Notes under the pieces: model-generated | What the model was told of the DNA's origin: nothing | What the model saw: only the letters and a program-made list of their open reading frames with translations | The model's database searches: none | Translations under genes and position numbers: made by a program | Source of the DNA: Woeseiaceae bacterium | GTDB lineage: Bacteria; Pseudomonadota; Gammaproteobacteria; Steroidobacterales; Woeseiaceae | DNA length: 64,000 nt | NCBI GenBank assembly: GCA_021773055.1 | Contig: JAJFKV010000014.1 | Coordinates: forward strand, 1 to 64,000 | Direction of reading: 5' to 3' | Shown here: in pieces, positions 39,153 through 48,514 of the stretch | How the letters are laid out: every line of letters begins with the position of its first letter | How positions within the stretch are numbered: position 1 is the stretch's first letter

Positions 39153-40304
39153 ATGGGTTTTAGTACCAAACAGATTCATGCAGGTGTCACACCCGATCCG
39201 TTAACCGGCTCGATCCTGACCCCAATCTACCAGACAACAACTTATGTGCAGCCATCGGTCGATGGCTACCTGTCAAAAGGGTATACATACTCTCGGTCCG
39301 GCAACCCGACGGTTCGCGCGCTTGAGCTCAAATTGACGGACCTCGAAGGTGGTGTGGACTGCTCCTGCTTCGGCACCGGTATGGCAGCCGTGCAGGGCGT
39401 CATGCTCGCGTTCCTGAATGCCGGCGATCACGCGATCATTTCTGATGTTGCGTATGGCGGAACATATCGATTGTGCACCAAGGTATTGAGCCGCTTCGGC
39501 GTCGAGTTTACTTTCGTTGACGGCTCGAATCTGGATGAGGTTGCGGCGGCGGTACGCGACAACACAAAATTGTTCCTGACGGAAACACCTGCAAACCCCA
39601 CCATGAAGTGTTCCGATATTGCCGGTATTTCAGCGATAGCCAAGAAAGCTGGCGCAGTTCACGCCGTCGATAACACCTTTTTGACACCGTACTATCAGCG
39701 GCCGCTAGAGCTTGGAGCGGATGTGTCGATCTACAGCACCACAAAATACATGGACGGCCACAACGCGACTGTCGGCGGAGCGGTGGTGAGTGCGACGCAA
39801 GAACATCACGAAGCAGTACGTTTTATCCAGAACAGCACCGGCAGCATCATGTCGCCGCAGGTTGCCTGGCTGACATCGCAAGGCTGTAAGACGATGGCAT
39901 TGCGGCTGGATGCGCAGTCCGCGAATGCGATGGCAATTGCCGAACATCTCGAAGCACATCCGAAGGTCGAGCAAGTGTGCTATCCGGGCCTGAAGTCATT
40001 TGCGCAGCACGAACTAGCGAGCACCCAGGCGAGCGGTTATGGCGCGATGCTCTGGTTCGAGGTCAAAGGTGGTTTGGCCGCCGGCAAGAAACTCATGGAC
40101 AACATCGAAGTATTCAGCCTTGCAGAGAACCTCGGCTCAGTGGAATCATTGATCACCCACCCTGTGACGATGACACACGCGGATGTCGAAGAAGCGGAAC
40201 GTAAACGCGTTGGAATTATCGATGGCCTCGTTCGCGTTTCAGTTGGACTTGAAGATGTTGAGGATCTGATCGAAGCACTGGACGAGGCGCTCGAGCAGGT
40301 CTGA
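39153..40304 (+). CDS. metB: Cystathionine gamma-synthase-like PLP enzyme
   Basis: A 383-residue Cys/Met-metabolism PLP enzyme. It shows TKQIHAGVTPDPLTGSILTP, the YTYSRSGNPTVRALE cofactor loop, the HAVDNTFLTPYYQRP block and the PLP lysine in YSTTKYMDGH. The short length and this pattern fit cystathionine gamma-synthase (MetB) or the related gamma-lyase. Position between metA and a MetY-like gene supports gamma-synthase. The gap of 111 bases to metA shows no terminator I can trust. Confidence 0.82.
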   Translation: MGFSTKQIHAGVTPDPLTGSILTPIYQTTTYVQPSVDGYLSKGYTYSRSGNPTVRALELKLTDLEGGVDCSCFGTGMAAVQGVMLAFLNAGDHAIISDVAYGGTYRLCTKVLSRFGVEFTFVDGSNLDEVAAAVRDNTKLFLTETPANPTMKCSDIAGISAIAKKAGAVHAVDNTFLTPYYQRPLELGADVSIYSTTKYMDGHNATVGGAVVSATQEHHEAVRFIQNSTGSIMSPQVAWLTSQGCKTMALRLDAQSANAMAIAEHLEAHPKVEQVCYPGLKSFAQHELASTQASGYGAMLWFEVKGGLAAGKKLMDNIEVFSLAENLGSVESLITHPVTMTHADVEEAERKRVGIIDGLVRVSVGLEDVEDLIEALDEALEQV

Positions 40305-40308
40305 GGTG

Positions 40309-41607
40309 ATGTCGCACTTTAAGCATTTCGACACACTTGCACTGCATGCTGGTCAGACGGTTGATGACGAATTCGGAGCGCGTGCGACGCCCATTTACCA
40401 AACAAGCTCGTATGTGTTTCCGGACACGGACACCGCGTCGTCTATTTTTAATCTCGAACGCGGCGGGCACGCCTACAGCCGTATTACGAATCCGACAGTA
40501 GCTGTACTCGAGCAACGTATCGCCGCGCTCGAGGGCGGTTCTGCGGCGGTGTGTACGGCGTCGGGAATGGCTGCGACATTTTGTGCGATCACGGCAATCC
40601 TGGGACAGGGTGACCACATCGTCGCATCGTCGCAAATGTATGGCGGCAACATCAGCCTGATGAAAAATACGCTGCCACGTTTTGGCATTACTACGACGTT
40701 CGTGGACCCAAAAGATGTCGACGCTTTTTCCGCGGCTATCCGGCACAACACTCGATTGATCTACGGCGAGCTGATCGGTAACCCGGGGCTGGATATTCTG
40801 GATCTGGATGCGGTTGCCGAGATCGCCCGGGAACGGCAGCTGCCGTTCATGGTCGACGCGACTTTTAATACGCCTTACCTTTGCAAATGTTTCGATCACG
40901 GTGTGAATGTCACCATCCATTCTGTGACGAAATGGATGGGTGGCCACGGAACGGCGATAGGGGGTGTAGTGGTTGACGGTGGAAATTTCGACTGGGGTGC
41001 AACCGACAAGTATCCGACGATCACTGAACCCTACGCGCCGTTTTCAGGACTCAATATCTGGGAAGAGTTCGGGCCGAGCGCATTCGCTATGCGAATCCGT
41101 GCCGAGGCGATGCGTGATATCGGGCCGTCGATGAGTCCGATGAACGCTTTTCTGTTGTTGCAGGGCCTGGAGACGCTATCTCTGCGCATGGACAAACACC
41201 TGTCGAACACCAAAGAGCTGCTTGAGTATCTTGGCTGTCACGAGCAGGTGTCGTGGCTTAGCCATCCTGACTTACCAGATCACTCCAGCCACGCGCTGGC
41301 TAAAAAATACCTGCCGAAAGGTGCTGGCTCAATAATCAGTTTTGGCGTGAAAGGCGGCCGCGACGCGGGCAGGGTTTTCATCGAAAATTTAAGCCTCGCG
41401 TCGCACCTTGCGAATGTTGGCGATGCGAAAACCTTGATCATTCATCCGGCGTCAACGACACACTCGCGTATTGATGCGGAGGCGCTGGTCGCGGCCGGTA
41501 TTACCGAAGACATGATAAGACTGTCGGTGGGCCTTGAAGACGTCGGTGATATCGAGGTGGACTTCGAAGATGGTTTTCGCGCCGCCAAGAAAGTCGCGAA
41601 CGCCTGA
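40309..41607 (+). CDS. metY: O-acetylhomoserine sulfhydrylase-like PLP enzyme (MetY family)
   Basis: A 432-residue paralogue of the preceding gene, longer as in O-acetylhomoserine aminocarboxypropyltransferase. It shows FDTLALHAGQTVDDEFGARA, YSRITNPTVAVLEQRIAALE, and the PLP lysine in HSVTKWMGGHGTAIGG. This enzyme makes homocysteine directly with sulfide. I place the start at ATG 40309; a GTG just before it touches the metB stop. With metB it gives the cell both the transsulfuration and the direct route. Confidence 0.87.
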   Translation: MSHFKHFDTLALHAGQTVDDEFGARATPIYQTSSYVFPDTDTASSIFNLERGGHAYSRITNPTVAVLEQRIAALEGGSAAVCTASGMAATFCAITAILGQGDHIVASSQMYGGNISLMKNTLPRFGITTTFVDPKDVDAFSAAIRHNTRLIYGELIGNPGLDILDLDAVAEIARERQLPFMVDATFNTPYLCKCFDHGVNVTIHSVTKWMGGHGTAIGGVVVDGGNFDWGATDKYPTITEPYAPFSGLNIWEEFGPSAFAMRIRAEAMRDIGPSMSPMNAFLLLQGLETLSLRMDKHLSNTKELLEYLGCHEQVSWLSHPDLPDHSSHALAKKYLPKGAGSIISFGVKGGRDAGRVFIENLSLASHLANVGDAKTLIIHPASTTHSRIDAEALVAAGITEDMIRLSVGLEDVGDIEVDFEDGFRAAKKVANA

Positions 41608-41609
41608 CA

Positions 41610-42425
41610 ATGTATTTCGAGCTTAACGGCACGCAGGTTTTTGCGAGTACCGGCGGTAAACCGTTTGACAACAGCAAGCCGGTTGTTTTGTTCTTGACTG
41701 GCAGTGGCCTGGACCACACCTTTTGGGGTTTGCAGTCGCGTTTTTTCGCGTTCAGAAACTATGCGGTGCTGGTGCCGGACTTTCCCGGGCACAGCGACTC
41801 CGCTGGCGAGCCACTAAGCTCGATAGAATCGATGGCGGACTGGCTCAACGATGTCGTAGAAAAATTGAGCGCTGAAAATATTTCGCTTGTGGGACATTCG
41901 CAGGGTTGCCTCGTGGCGCTGGAATTCGTTGCACGTTACCCAGGCAGGGTTCGCTCCGTTTCATTTATAGCCAGCGGGCTGGCAACGCCGGTCAACGCCG
42001 GTCTCATAGAGGCGGCCGAGAAAGATCCGGAGGCGGCCATCGCGATGATGCTGTCCTGGGGCTTTGGCAGGGCCGGGCACCTGCACCAGGGGCCGATTCC
42101 AGGCAACTCCATGGTCGGTGGCGGCTGGAAGATTATGGGGCGTAATGTGCCCGGTGCTCTTGCAAAAGATCTTAAGGCATGTGACGCCTACAATAACGGC
42201 AAGGCTGCGGCCGCTGCTATCGATTGCCCGCAGCAGGTTATTCTGGCCGGCGAGGACCGTATGGCGCCGCGCAGGGCGGGCATGCAACTTGTAGAAAATC
42301 TCGTTAATCCGGATCTGCATATCATTCCCAAAAGCGGTCACATGCTGCCGTTGGAAGCACCGGATGAATGCCGGCGGTTGTTGAGGGATTTTATCTTCGT
42401 TAACAATCCAGCTGCTAGAATGTAG
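41610..42425 (+). CDS. Alpha/beta hydrolase
   Basis: A 271-residue alpha/beta-fold hydrolase two bases after metY. It shows the oxyanion region LFLTGSGLDHTFW, the nucleophile elbow VGHSQGCLVALEF, the Asp in VILAGEDRMAP and the His in PKSGHMLPLEAP. The substrate is unknown. Some MetX homoserine acyltransferases share this fold, but this protein is shorter and lacks their pattern, so I do not call it MetX. Confidence 0.85.
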   Translation: MYFELNGTQVFASTGGKPFDNSKPVVLFLTGSGLDHTFWGLQSRFFAFRNYAVLVPDFPGHSDSAGEPLSSIESMADWLNDVVEKLSAENISLVGHSQGCLVALEFVARYPGRVRSVSFIASGLATPVNAGLIEAAEKDPEAAIAMMLSWGFGRAGHLHQGPIPGNSMVGGGWKIMGRNVPGALAKDLKACDAYNNGKAAAAAIDCPQQVILAGEDRMAPRRAGMQLVENLVNPDLHIIPKSGHMLPLEAPDECRRLLRDFIFVNNPAARM

Positions 42426-42483
42426 TGTAAGGGCGGCTGATCGGTGGCCGGCGACAGTCAATTCGAATTCAGGAGACATGAAA

Positions 42484-42981
42484 ATGAGCAAGCAACAATC
42501 AAGTACGAAGGCAGGAATCGGTACTGGTCCTGAAAATAAAAACAAACTGTTGACCCGGCGAGCTGTGCTGACAAACAGTGGCGCAGCAGGCGCGGTTCTG
42601 GCTAGTGGTTTGTCCTATGCCGCTGCGGGTGGGCATGACCATGCTAAGCACGTGCCGCAGAATCCAGACGCTTTGCACGCGGCCAATCATTGTTCCGAGC
42701 AGGCGAGAGCGTGTCTGGCGCACTGTCTGGCGTCATTTCAGGACGGTGACACGGCCCTGGCCGACTGTGCACGAAAGGTAAACGAGATGTCATCGCTGTG
42801 CGATGCGCTCGCATCCCAGCTGGCCACAAACTCAAATTATGTCCAGGGCATAGCAGCAGTTTGCCGCGACGCCTGCTCAGATTGCGAAGCAGAGTGCCGC
42901 AGGCATGAAGATTCTCATGTTGAATGCAGAGATTGTGCGAATTCCTGCGCGACTCTGATTGCAGCGATAGATAAGATGTAA
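42484..42981 (+). CDS. Tat-exported Cys-rich four-helix protein, copper-storage (Csp1) like
   Basis: A 165-residue protein with a Tat-type signal (LTRRAVLTNSG, twin Arg at 25-26) and Ala-rich hydrophobic stretch ending near YAAAG. The mature part has 12 Cys in helical spacing: CxxxxxxCxxxC, then single Cys in later helices, then CRDACSDCEAEC, CRDC and CATL. Such Cys lining the core of a four-helix bundle is the hallmark of Csp copper-storage proteins (family DUF326), and Csp1 is Tat-exported. A GGHDHAKH stretch may help capture metal. The ATG at 42484 is preferred (7 bases from AGGAGA); an ATG two codons earlier is too close to the SD. Confidence 0.85.
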   Translation: MSKQQSSTKAGIGTGPENKNKLLTRRAVLTNSGAAGAVLASGLSYAAAGGHDHAKHVPQNPDALHAANHCSEQARACLAHCLASFQDGDTALADCARKVNEMSSLCDALASQLATNSNYVQGIAAVCRDACSDCEAECRRHEDSHVECRDCANSCATLIAAIDKM

Positions 42982-43198
42982 TCAGCCAGGCGGCGGAACT
43001 TGCGTCTCAGGCCAAAATTGCGGCATTCACTGATACGTGAGGGTAATCTGAGGTATTAGAGTGTGCAGAACTAATGCACGGTCTATTGAACCATACGCTC
43101 CGCAGCGTCCGGTCTCTCCTCGTCGACATCCAGGTGAGGCGATATTCTGGGACCGAGAACTGTTGGAATGGGCAAGCACCTGATATTAGAGCTAGCCA

Positions 43199-46100
43199 AT
43201 GAGCAAGGACAGCCAAGACCTTCCACTCGTAGAAGCGCTCATCGCGGACCAGAAGGAAAGTGAGAAATGGTCCCGCGACCTTATGGACAAGCTGCCGATT
43301 GCGGTCGTAGAGCATGCGGCCGATACGAGTATTCTCTTTTGCAATCGGCAGGCCCTGAAGTGGCTCGGCCTGAAAAAGGATGAGGCGACGGGCACGGTCG
43401 CTTCAGATCCACGATGGAAATTCCAACGCGAAGATGGAACGGCGATGCCGGTGGATGAGTTCCCGGTCGTTCAGGTCCTCAACACGCTGGAGCCGCTGCA
43501 GAACTATGTGGTGGGAGTGGAGCGCCCGGATTCCCACGAAGAAGCCTGGATGCTGATCGACGCCTACCCACAGTTCGATGAAGAGAAAGCCCTGAAAACT
43601 GTCCTGGTGACGTTTCGCGAAATCACCGAACGCAAGAAACTGCATCATGAGCAGGAACGGCTGATCAATATTCTCGACACTATCGGAGACCCGATTTTCG
43701 TCAAGGACAACGACCATCGCGTCGTCCTCGCAAATAGTGCCTTCTGCGATATCTTTGCTATGGATATCGATTCCGTGATCGGCAAAACACTTGTGGAGCA
43801 CGTTCCGGCAAAAGAGAGGAAGCATTTTCTCGCCGTTGATAGGCAGGTTCTCGATACCGGCATACCGAACGTTTGCGAAGAGACCCTCACACTGCCTGGC
43901 AGGGCCACACTAAACATCGTCACGCGAAAGGCGCGCATCGTCGATCCTTCCGGGAACAATATTCTGGTGGGTTCGATTCACGACATCACCGAGCGCAAGC
44001 AGGCGGAAGCGGCGCAGCACGAAAGCGAGCAACGCTTCAACGATCTGGTCAACTCTACTGATGGCATCGTCTGGGAAGCTGACGCGACCACATTCGATTT
44101 TGTTTCGGTGAGCCGCAACACCGAGCGCGTGCTCGGCTATCGCGCCGAAGAATGGCTGGAGTCCGGCTTCTGGGCGAAGCACATTCACCCGGACGATCGC
44201 GACCGGGCCGTACAATATTGTGCCGCGTGCACCAGTAGCGCAGAGAATCACGAATTCGAATACCGCTTCATCGCCGCCGGCGGTCGTGTCGTGTGGCTGC
44301 GCGATACCGTTACGGTCGTGACGGAAAATGGTCAGCCGCGCTGGCTGCGTGGCCTGATGATCGACATAACGGCGCAAAAGACCGCCGAGATAGCGCTGCG
44401 CGAAAGCGAAGTGAAATATCGCACGTTCTTCGAACATTCGGCGGATGCGATGCTGATAATTCGCGACTACGAGTTCGTCGACTGTAACTCTGCCACGGTG
44501 AATATGCTGAAGTACGAGACCAAGGAGGATCTGCTTGGCACCGGTCCCTCGGAGCTGTCTCCGGAGTTCCAGTCTGATGGAAAGGCGTCGTATTACAAGT
44601 CGAAAGAGATGATGGACATAGCCTTGGCCCAGGGAACTCATCGCTTCGAATGGGATCATAGGCGCCAGGATGGGGAGGTGTTCCCTGTCGAAGTCTCTCT
44701 CACCGCTATCCCGCAGGGTGGGGAGATGCTACTCCATACGGTCTGGCTGGACATCACGGAGCGCAAAAGAACCGTTGAGGCATTAGGGGAGAGCACCCGG
44801 CGCTACCACGATCTGTTTGACCAGGCGAACGAAGGTCTCTTGATCATGACAACGGAGGGACAATTTTCCGAGGTCAATCGGGCGTTTGCCGAGATGCACG
44901 GTTACAGCGTGGAAGAGCTGAGTCGAAAAAACATCAGGGAGCTCGATGTACTCCGCGATGGGGCGCTGGAAGACCGCGGCGACATCATTCGGCGAATAAT
45001 GGACGGCGAAATCGTCCGCTTTGAGGTCGAGCACTACCACAAGGACGGGCACATCTTTCCGCTCAGTGTCACGACAAACCTGATCGAGCTCGGTGGTCAG
45101 TCGTTCTTTCTGGCCTTCCACCAGGACATTACCGAGCGCAAGCGAGCCGAGGAGGAGAAACGGGGTCTCGAACGGCAAATTCAGCAGGCGCAGAAGCTCG
45201 AGAGCCTGGGCGTGTTGGCCGGCGGTATCGCGCACGACTTCAACAACCTGCTCGCGGTAATCCTGGGAAACTCAGAGCTGGCCCTGGACGGTCTTTCGCC
45301 ACACTCCGCGGCGCGTGACAACATCGAGGAAATTGAGAAGGCCTCCAGACGCGCCGCCGAATTGGCCAAGCAGATGTTGGCCTACTCCGGCAAGGGAAAG
45401 TTCGTCATCGAACCGATCGACCTGGGTGAGTTCATCGACGAAATGGCCCACCTTCTCGATGTCTCGATCTCGAAGAAGGTTGTGCTTAAGTACAACTTCG
45501 CCGACAACCTGCCCACCTTCGATGGTGATGCCACACAGATTCGCCAGATCATCATGAACCTGATCATCAACGCCTCGGAGGCGATCGGCGATCGGAGCGG
45601 CGTCATCGCGCTCTCGACCGGTGCTATGCACTGCGACCGAGCTTACCTCGAGGAGATTGAGGCCAGCGCGGTCGTCGGCCTTGACGAGCCGATCACTGAG
45701 AAGGTCTACGTCTACCTCGAAGTAGCCGACACGGGCTCCGGCATGGACGCCGAGACGATCGATAAGATCTTCGATCCATTCTTTACCACCAAGTTTACCG
45801 GGCGCGGCCTGGGCATGTCGGCAACTCAGGGCATCATTCGTGGTCACAAAGGTGTGATTAGTATCTCAAGCGAGGTCGGCAAAGGTACGACGTTCAAGGT
45901 CCACTTTCCTGCGAATGAATTGTCTGAGGATGGTGCCGCGCTGGCGGGTGGCGGTGACGCCGGTACAGCGACGGCATGGCAAGGGACGGGAACTGTTCTT
46001 ATCGTCGACGACGAGGAGACGATTTGTGCCGTGGGAAGACAGATGGTCGAGCGTATGGGTTTCAGCGCTCTGACGGCGGCCGACGGCCGGGAGGCGGTTG

Positions 46101-46351
46101 AGGTGTTTCGCGAGCACAGCAAGGAGATCGTTTGCGTTCTGCTCGACCTGACCATGCCACACATGGGCGGAGAAGAGGCCTTTGGCGAGCTGCGTCATAT
46201 CCAGCCCGACGTCAGCGTCATCCTTTGCAGCGGCTACAGCATGCAGGACGCCAGGCGGCGCTTCACCGGACAGGGTCTGGCCGGATTTCTTCAGAAGCCT
46301 TACGAGATGGGCGAGTTGAGGGACAAGCTCGCTCAACTGCTGGGCCCCTGA
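43199..46351 (+). CDS. Hybrid sensor histidine kinase with five PAS domains and a receiver
   Basis: A 1050-residue soluble hybrid kinase. No membrane segment is seen, so it should sense cytoplasmic signals. Domains by my reading: PAS 1 (about 28-145), PAS 2 (150-270), PAS 3 (280-400, PAS_3 type with YRAEEWLESG and HPDDRDRAV), PAS 4 (405-525), PAS 5 (530-650), each ended by DITERK or a close variant; HisKA with GIAHDFNNLLAV (phospho-His about 679); HATPase with GSGMDAET, GRGLGMSATQGI and GKGTTFKVHFP; and a receiver (about 935-1045) with VDDEE, LLDLTMPHMGG (phospho-Asp about 983) and the Lys in FLQKPYEMG. No partner regulator is next to it. The next gene starts right after its stop. Confidence 0.93.
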   Translation: MSKDSQDLPLVEALIADQKESEKWSRDLMDKLPIAVVEHAADTSILFCNRQALKWLGLKKDEATGTVASDPRWKFQREDGTAMPVDEFPVVQVLNTLEPLQNYVVGVERPDSHEEAWMLIDAYPQFDEEKALKTVLVTFREITERKKLHHEQERLINILDTIGDPIFVKDNDHRVVLANSAFCDIFAMDIDSVIGKTLVEHVPAKERKHFLAVDRQVLDTGIPNVCEETLTLPGRATLNIVTRKARIVDPSGNNILVGSIHDITERKQAEAAQHESEQRFNDLVNSTDGIVWEADATTFDFVSVSRNTERVLGYRAEEWLESGFWAKHIHPDDRDRAVQYCAACTSSAENHEFEYRFIAAGGRVVWLRDTVTVVTENGQPRWLRGLMIDITAQKTAEIALRESEVKYRTFFEHSADAMLIIRDYEFVDCNSATVNMLKYETKEDLLGTGPSELSPEFQSDGKASYYKSKEMMDIALAQGTHRFEWDHRRQDGEVFPVEVSLTAIPQGGEMLLHTVWLDITERKRTVEALGESTRRYHDLFDQANEGLLIMTTEGQFSEVNRAFAEMHGYSVEELSRKNIRELDVLRDGALEDRGDIIRRIMDGEIVRFEVEHYHKDGHIFPLSVTTNLIELGGQSFFLAFHQDITERKRAEEEKRGLERQIQQAQKLESLGVLAGGIAHDFNNLLAVILGNSELALDGLSPHSAARDNIEEIEKASRRAAELAKQMLAYSGKGKFVIEPIDLGEFIDEMAHLLDVSISKKVVLKYNFADNLPTFDGDATQIRQIIMNLIINASEAIGDRSGVIALSTGAMHCDRAYLEEIEASAVVGLDEPITEKVYVYLEVADTGSGMDAETIDKIFDPFFTTKFTGRGLGMSATQGIIRGHKGVISISSEVGKGTTFKVHFPANELSEDGAALAGGGDAGTATAWQGTGTVLIVDDEETICAVGRQMVERMGFSALTAADGREAVEVFREHSKEIVCVLLDLTMPHMGGEEAFGELRHIQPDVSVILCSGYSMQDARRRFTGQGLAGFLQKPYEMGELRDKLAQLLGP

Positions 46352-46795
46352 ATGCGCATGCCAAGACAAAGGCCGAAAAGACTCGTTGAGCCCTTTACCA
46401 CGCGTGAGCCCATATTCGTGCGTTTGTGCGTCGCATTCGTCGACAACCTGACCTTGATTTTGCGGCTCGCTTTTATCGCGGGTGCATTCTTTCTGGCTAG
46501 TGATCTTCGCACGCTGCCCGAAGAACTGAATCCTCCTGTGGTTGAGGTGGCGCCTGTGCAGACCAACCCCGTCAACAGAAGCGCACCAACGCCTGCGATC
46601 GAAGAGGATCCAGGTTGGCTAACAAGTGGCGTAAAACAAGCACTGAATTGCACTTACGAAAATTTCCGCAGCGAGCACTACGACGAGTGTGTTAAAGAAG
46701 CTTCGAGTATCTACACTCGACCGCAAGCGGATCCCGATGACACTGGATATATCATGTACGAGACACGCACGTTATTCGCGCGCTTGGATAACTAG
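46352..46795 (+). CDS. Small single-pass membrane protein of unknown function
   Basis: A 147-residue protein starting directly after the kinase stop, so translation may be coupled. One membrane helix near residues 29-48 (LTLILRLAFIAGAFFLASDL) follows a basic N terminus (MPRQRPKRL), so the C-terminal part should be outside. That part has a Pro-rich linker and a pair of Cys 15 residues apart around NCTYENF and YDEC. I do not recognise a family. It ends convergently with the DmdA-like gene, overlapping it by four bases. Confidence 0.6.
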   Translation: MRMPRQRPKRLVEPFTTREPIFVRLCVAFVDNLTLILRLAFIAGAFFLASDLRTLPEELNPPVVEVAPVQTNPVNRSAPTPAIEEDPGWLTSGVKQALNCTYENFRSEHYDECVKEASSIYTRPQADPDDTGYIMYETRTLFARLDN

Positions 46796-47958
46796 TCCAG
46801 CGGCGGAATTGTTATTTCCGGTTTGATCCAGGGCGCTTCGCAGACGACGGCGGCACGCGGCCCCTCCGGTGCTGCGACGCTTATCTGGGTGCCGACCCTT
46901 GCGAATTCGATCGCAACATTCGCCCAGCCGATATTTTTCTTCAATCGTGGCGAGTGGGCACAGCGAGTCACATGTCCGATCTTGTGGCCGTTACTCAGCG
47001 CCTTCCAAAAGTGTTCGTTTGATGCGAGCAGCGGATCGCCGGAAATCTCGATGCCAACGAGTCTGCGTTTAGCGCCGTCCGCCTCAATTTTCTTAAGTGC
47101 GTCTCTGCCGATAAAGTCATCGCTCTGGTCGAGGTCGATGAATTTGTCCATGCCAATGGTGAAAGGATTATCACGCTGTGAAATATCCGATAAATAGGAC
47201 AACAAACCACCTTCAATACTGCGAATGGTGTTCGGGGCAGTTGCTGCAATTCCGTAGGGTTTGCCTGCCGCCATGATGCGCTCCCACAGCTGGTCGCCGA
47301 ATTTCGAGTCGCGCAAGTAGATTTCATAGCCGAGTTCGCCGCTCCAGCCGGTGCGAGAAACAAGCAACGGTATGCCATCCAGAGTCGTTTCTCGTAGCCA
47401 GTAGTACTTAAGGTCGAGTGCCCAGGCACCGAACAGATCGCGTGCGACATGTGGAGAGTTCGGGCCTTGCAATTGCAATGGCGAAACGTCCGGTTCGAAA
47501 ATATCGATATCCATGCCACTGTTAACGGCAACGCCCGTGGCCCACATCAGCACATCGCCATCGCCCGGAGACAGCCAGTACTGATCCTCCGAGATGCGCA
47601 ACAGCACTGCATCGTTGACGATACCGCCGTCCTGATTGGTGAGAACCAGGTACTGGCACTGCCCGACCTGGCATTTTGACATGTCGCGCGGCGTCAACAG
47701 TTGTACAAAACGAGAGGCGTCCGGGCCGGTAATTTCGACTTGCCGCTGGCAACTCACATCCCAAAGTGTAACGTTGTTGACCAGGCTCCAGTATTCCTCA
47801 ACAGGGCTGGAATAAGAGGTTGGCAGATAGACGTGGTTGTATACCGTGAAAGCCTTCGCGCCGTAGCGGAGGGTCGCGTCAAAATACGGTGACTTACGGA
47901 CGCGTGGTCCGAATAGAAGCAGTGCTGCGCTGTCTTTTGTGCCAGGAGCTGTGGCCAC
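46792..47958 (-). CDS. DmdA-like aminomethyltransferase-fold protein
   Basis: A 388-residue GcvT-fold protein. AYTVYNH-like start (AFTVYNHVYLPTSY), WDVSCQRQVEITG, LTPRDMSKCQVGQC and FEPDVSPLQLQGPNS are strikingly like dimethylsulfoniopropionate (DMSP) demethylase DmdA, which moves a methyl group from DMSP to tetrahydrofolate. SRTGWSGELGYEIYL is the folate-binding block of the whole family. Other family members act on glycine, dimethylglycine or unknown substrates, so DMSP is likely but not proven. No dmdBCD genes are near. Confidence 0.78.
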   Translation of the reverse strand: MATAPGTKDSAALLLFGPRVRKSPYFDATLRYGAKAFTVYNHVYLPTSYSSPVEEYWSLVNNVTLWDVSCQRQVEITGPDASRFVQLLTPRDMSKCQVGQCQYLVLTNQDGGIVNDAVLLRISEDQYWLSPGDGDVLMWATGVAVNSGMDIDIFEPDVSPLQLQGPNSPHVARDLFGAWALDLKYYWLRETTLDGIPLLVSRTGWSGELGYEIYLRDSKFGDQLWERIMAAGKPYGIAATAPNTIRSIEGGLLSYLSDISQRDNPFTIGMDKFIDLDQSDDFIGRDALKKIEADGAKRRLVGIEISGDPLLASNEHFWKALSNGHKIGHVTRCAHSPRLKKNIGWANVAIEFARVGTQISVAAPEGPRAAVVCEAPWIKPEITIPPLD

Positions 47959-48028
47959 CCTAATCTCCGCATCGCGATCGACTGTCTACCAAAGCAAAAT
48001 ATTACGCGAGGCGAATTTGCCCGGCAAT

Positions 48029-48514
48029 CTATTCGTGGGGCGGAGGAAAGTGCCCGAGTTGCGACAATGCGGTGAGATTGTCCCATTCAACCCACATTTC
48101 GACGACCTTACCGTCCTTAAAGCGGAGAATTCCGACGTACGGCAACTCGAGTCTCTTGCCGCTAGCCGGGAACGGCCCCATGGGACCATCCTGCGTACCG
48201 ATATAGCGGGCACGGACTGCGACTAAGTCGTCGCCACCAAAAATGACATCGACCGTCTGCACAGAGTCTGAAACCGTCGCAAAATCGGTTCTGAGAAAAG
48301 CCTTGAATTCCACCAGGTTCGTAACGATGATATCGGGCGTCGCCGCGCTGTGGCGAAGTATATCGGGGGCAATTAATTTGTCGAGAGCGTCCAGGTCGCG
48401 AGCATTTATCGCGGCTATCATCGCGGTCGCAGTGCGCACATTATCGGTATCGTCTGCCTGGCAGGATAAGGTACAAAGGCTCGCTAAAACCAAAAACAAT
48501 ACATACTGTTTCAT
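48029..48514 (-). CDS. SnoaL-like (NTF2 fold) lipoprotein
   Basis: A 161-residue protein. The signal peptide ends in a lipobox (LCTLSC, Cys about 18). The rest is a SnoaL/NTF2-like domain, helix ATAMIAAINARDLDALDKLI followed by strands such as VIFGGDDLVAVRARYIG and the end ILRFKDGKVVEMWVEWD. Such folds serve as small-molecule isomerases, cyclases or binding proteins; no certain active-site residue can be named. The ATG at 48514 has a G-rich SD (GGGGGA). Confidence 0.75.
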   Translation of the reverse strand: MKQYVLFLVLASLCTLSCQADDTDNVRTATAMIAAINARDLDALDKLIAPDILRHSAATPDIIVTNLVEFKAFLRTDFATVSDSVQTVDVIFGGDDLVAVRARYIGTQDGPMGPFPASGKRLELPYVGILRFKDGKVVEMWVEWDNLTALSQLGHFPPPHE

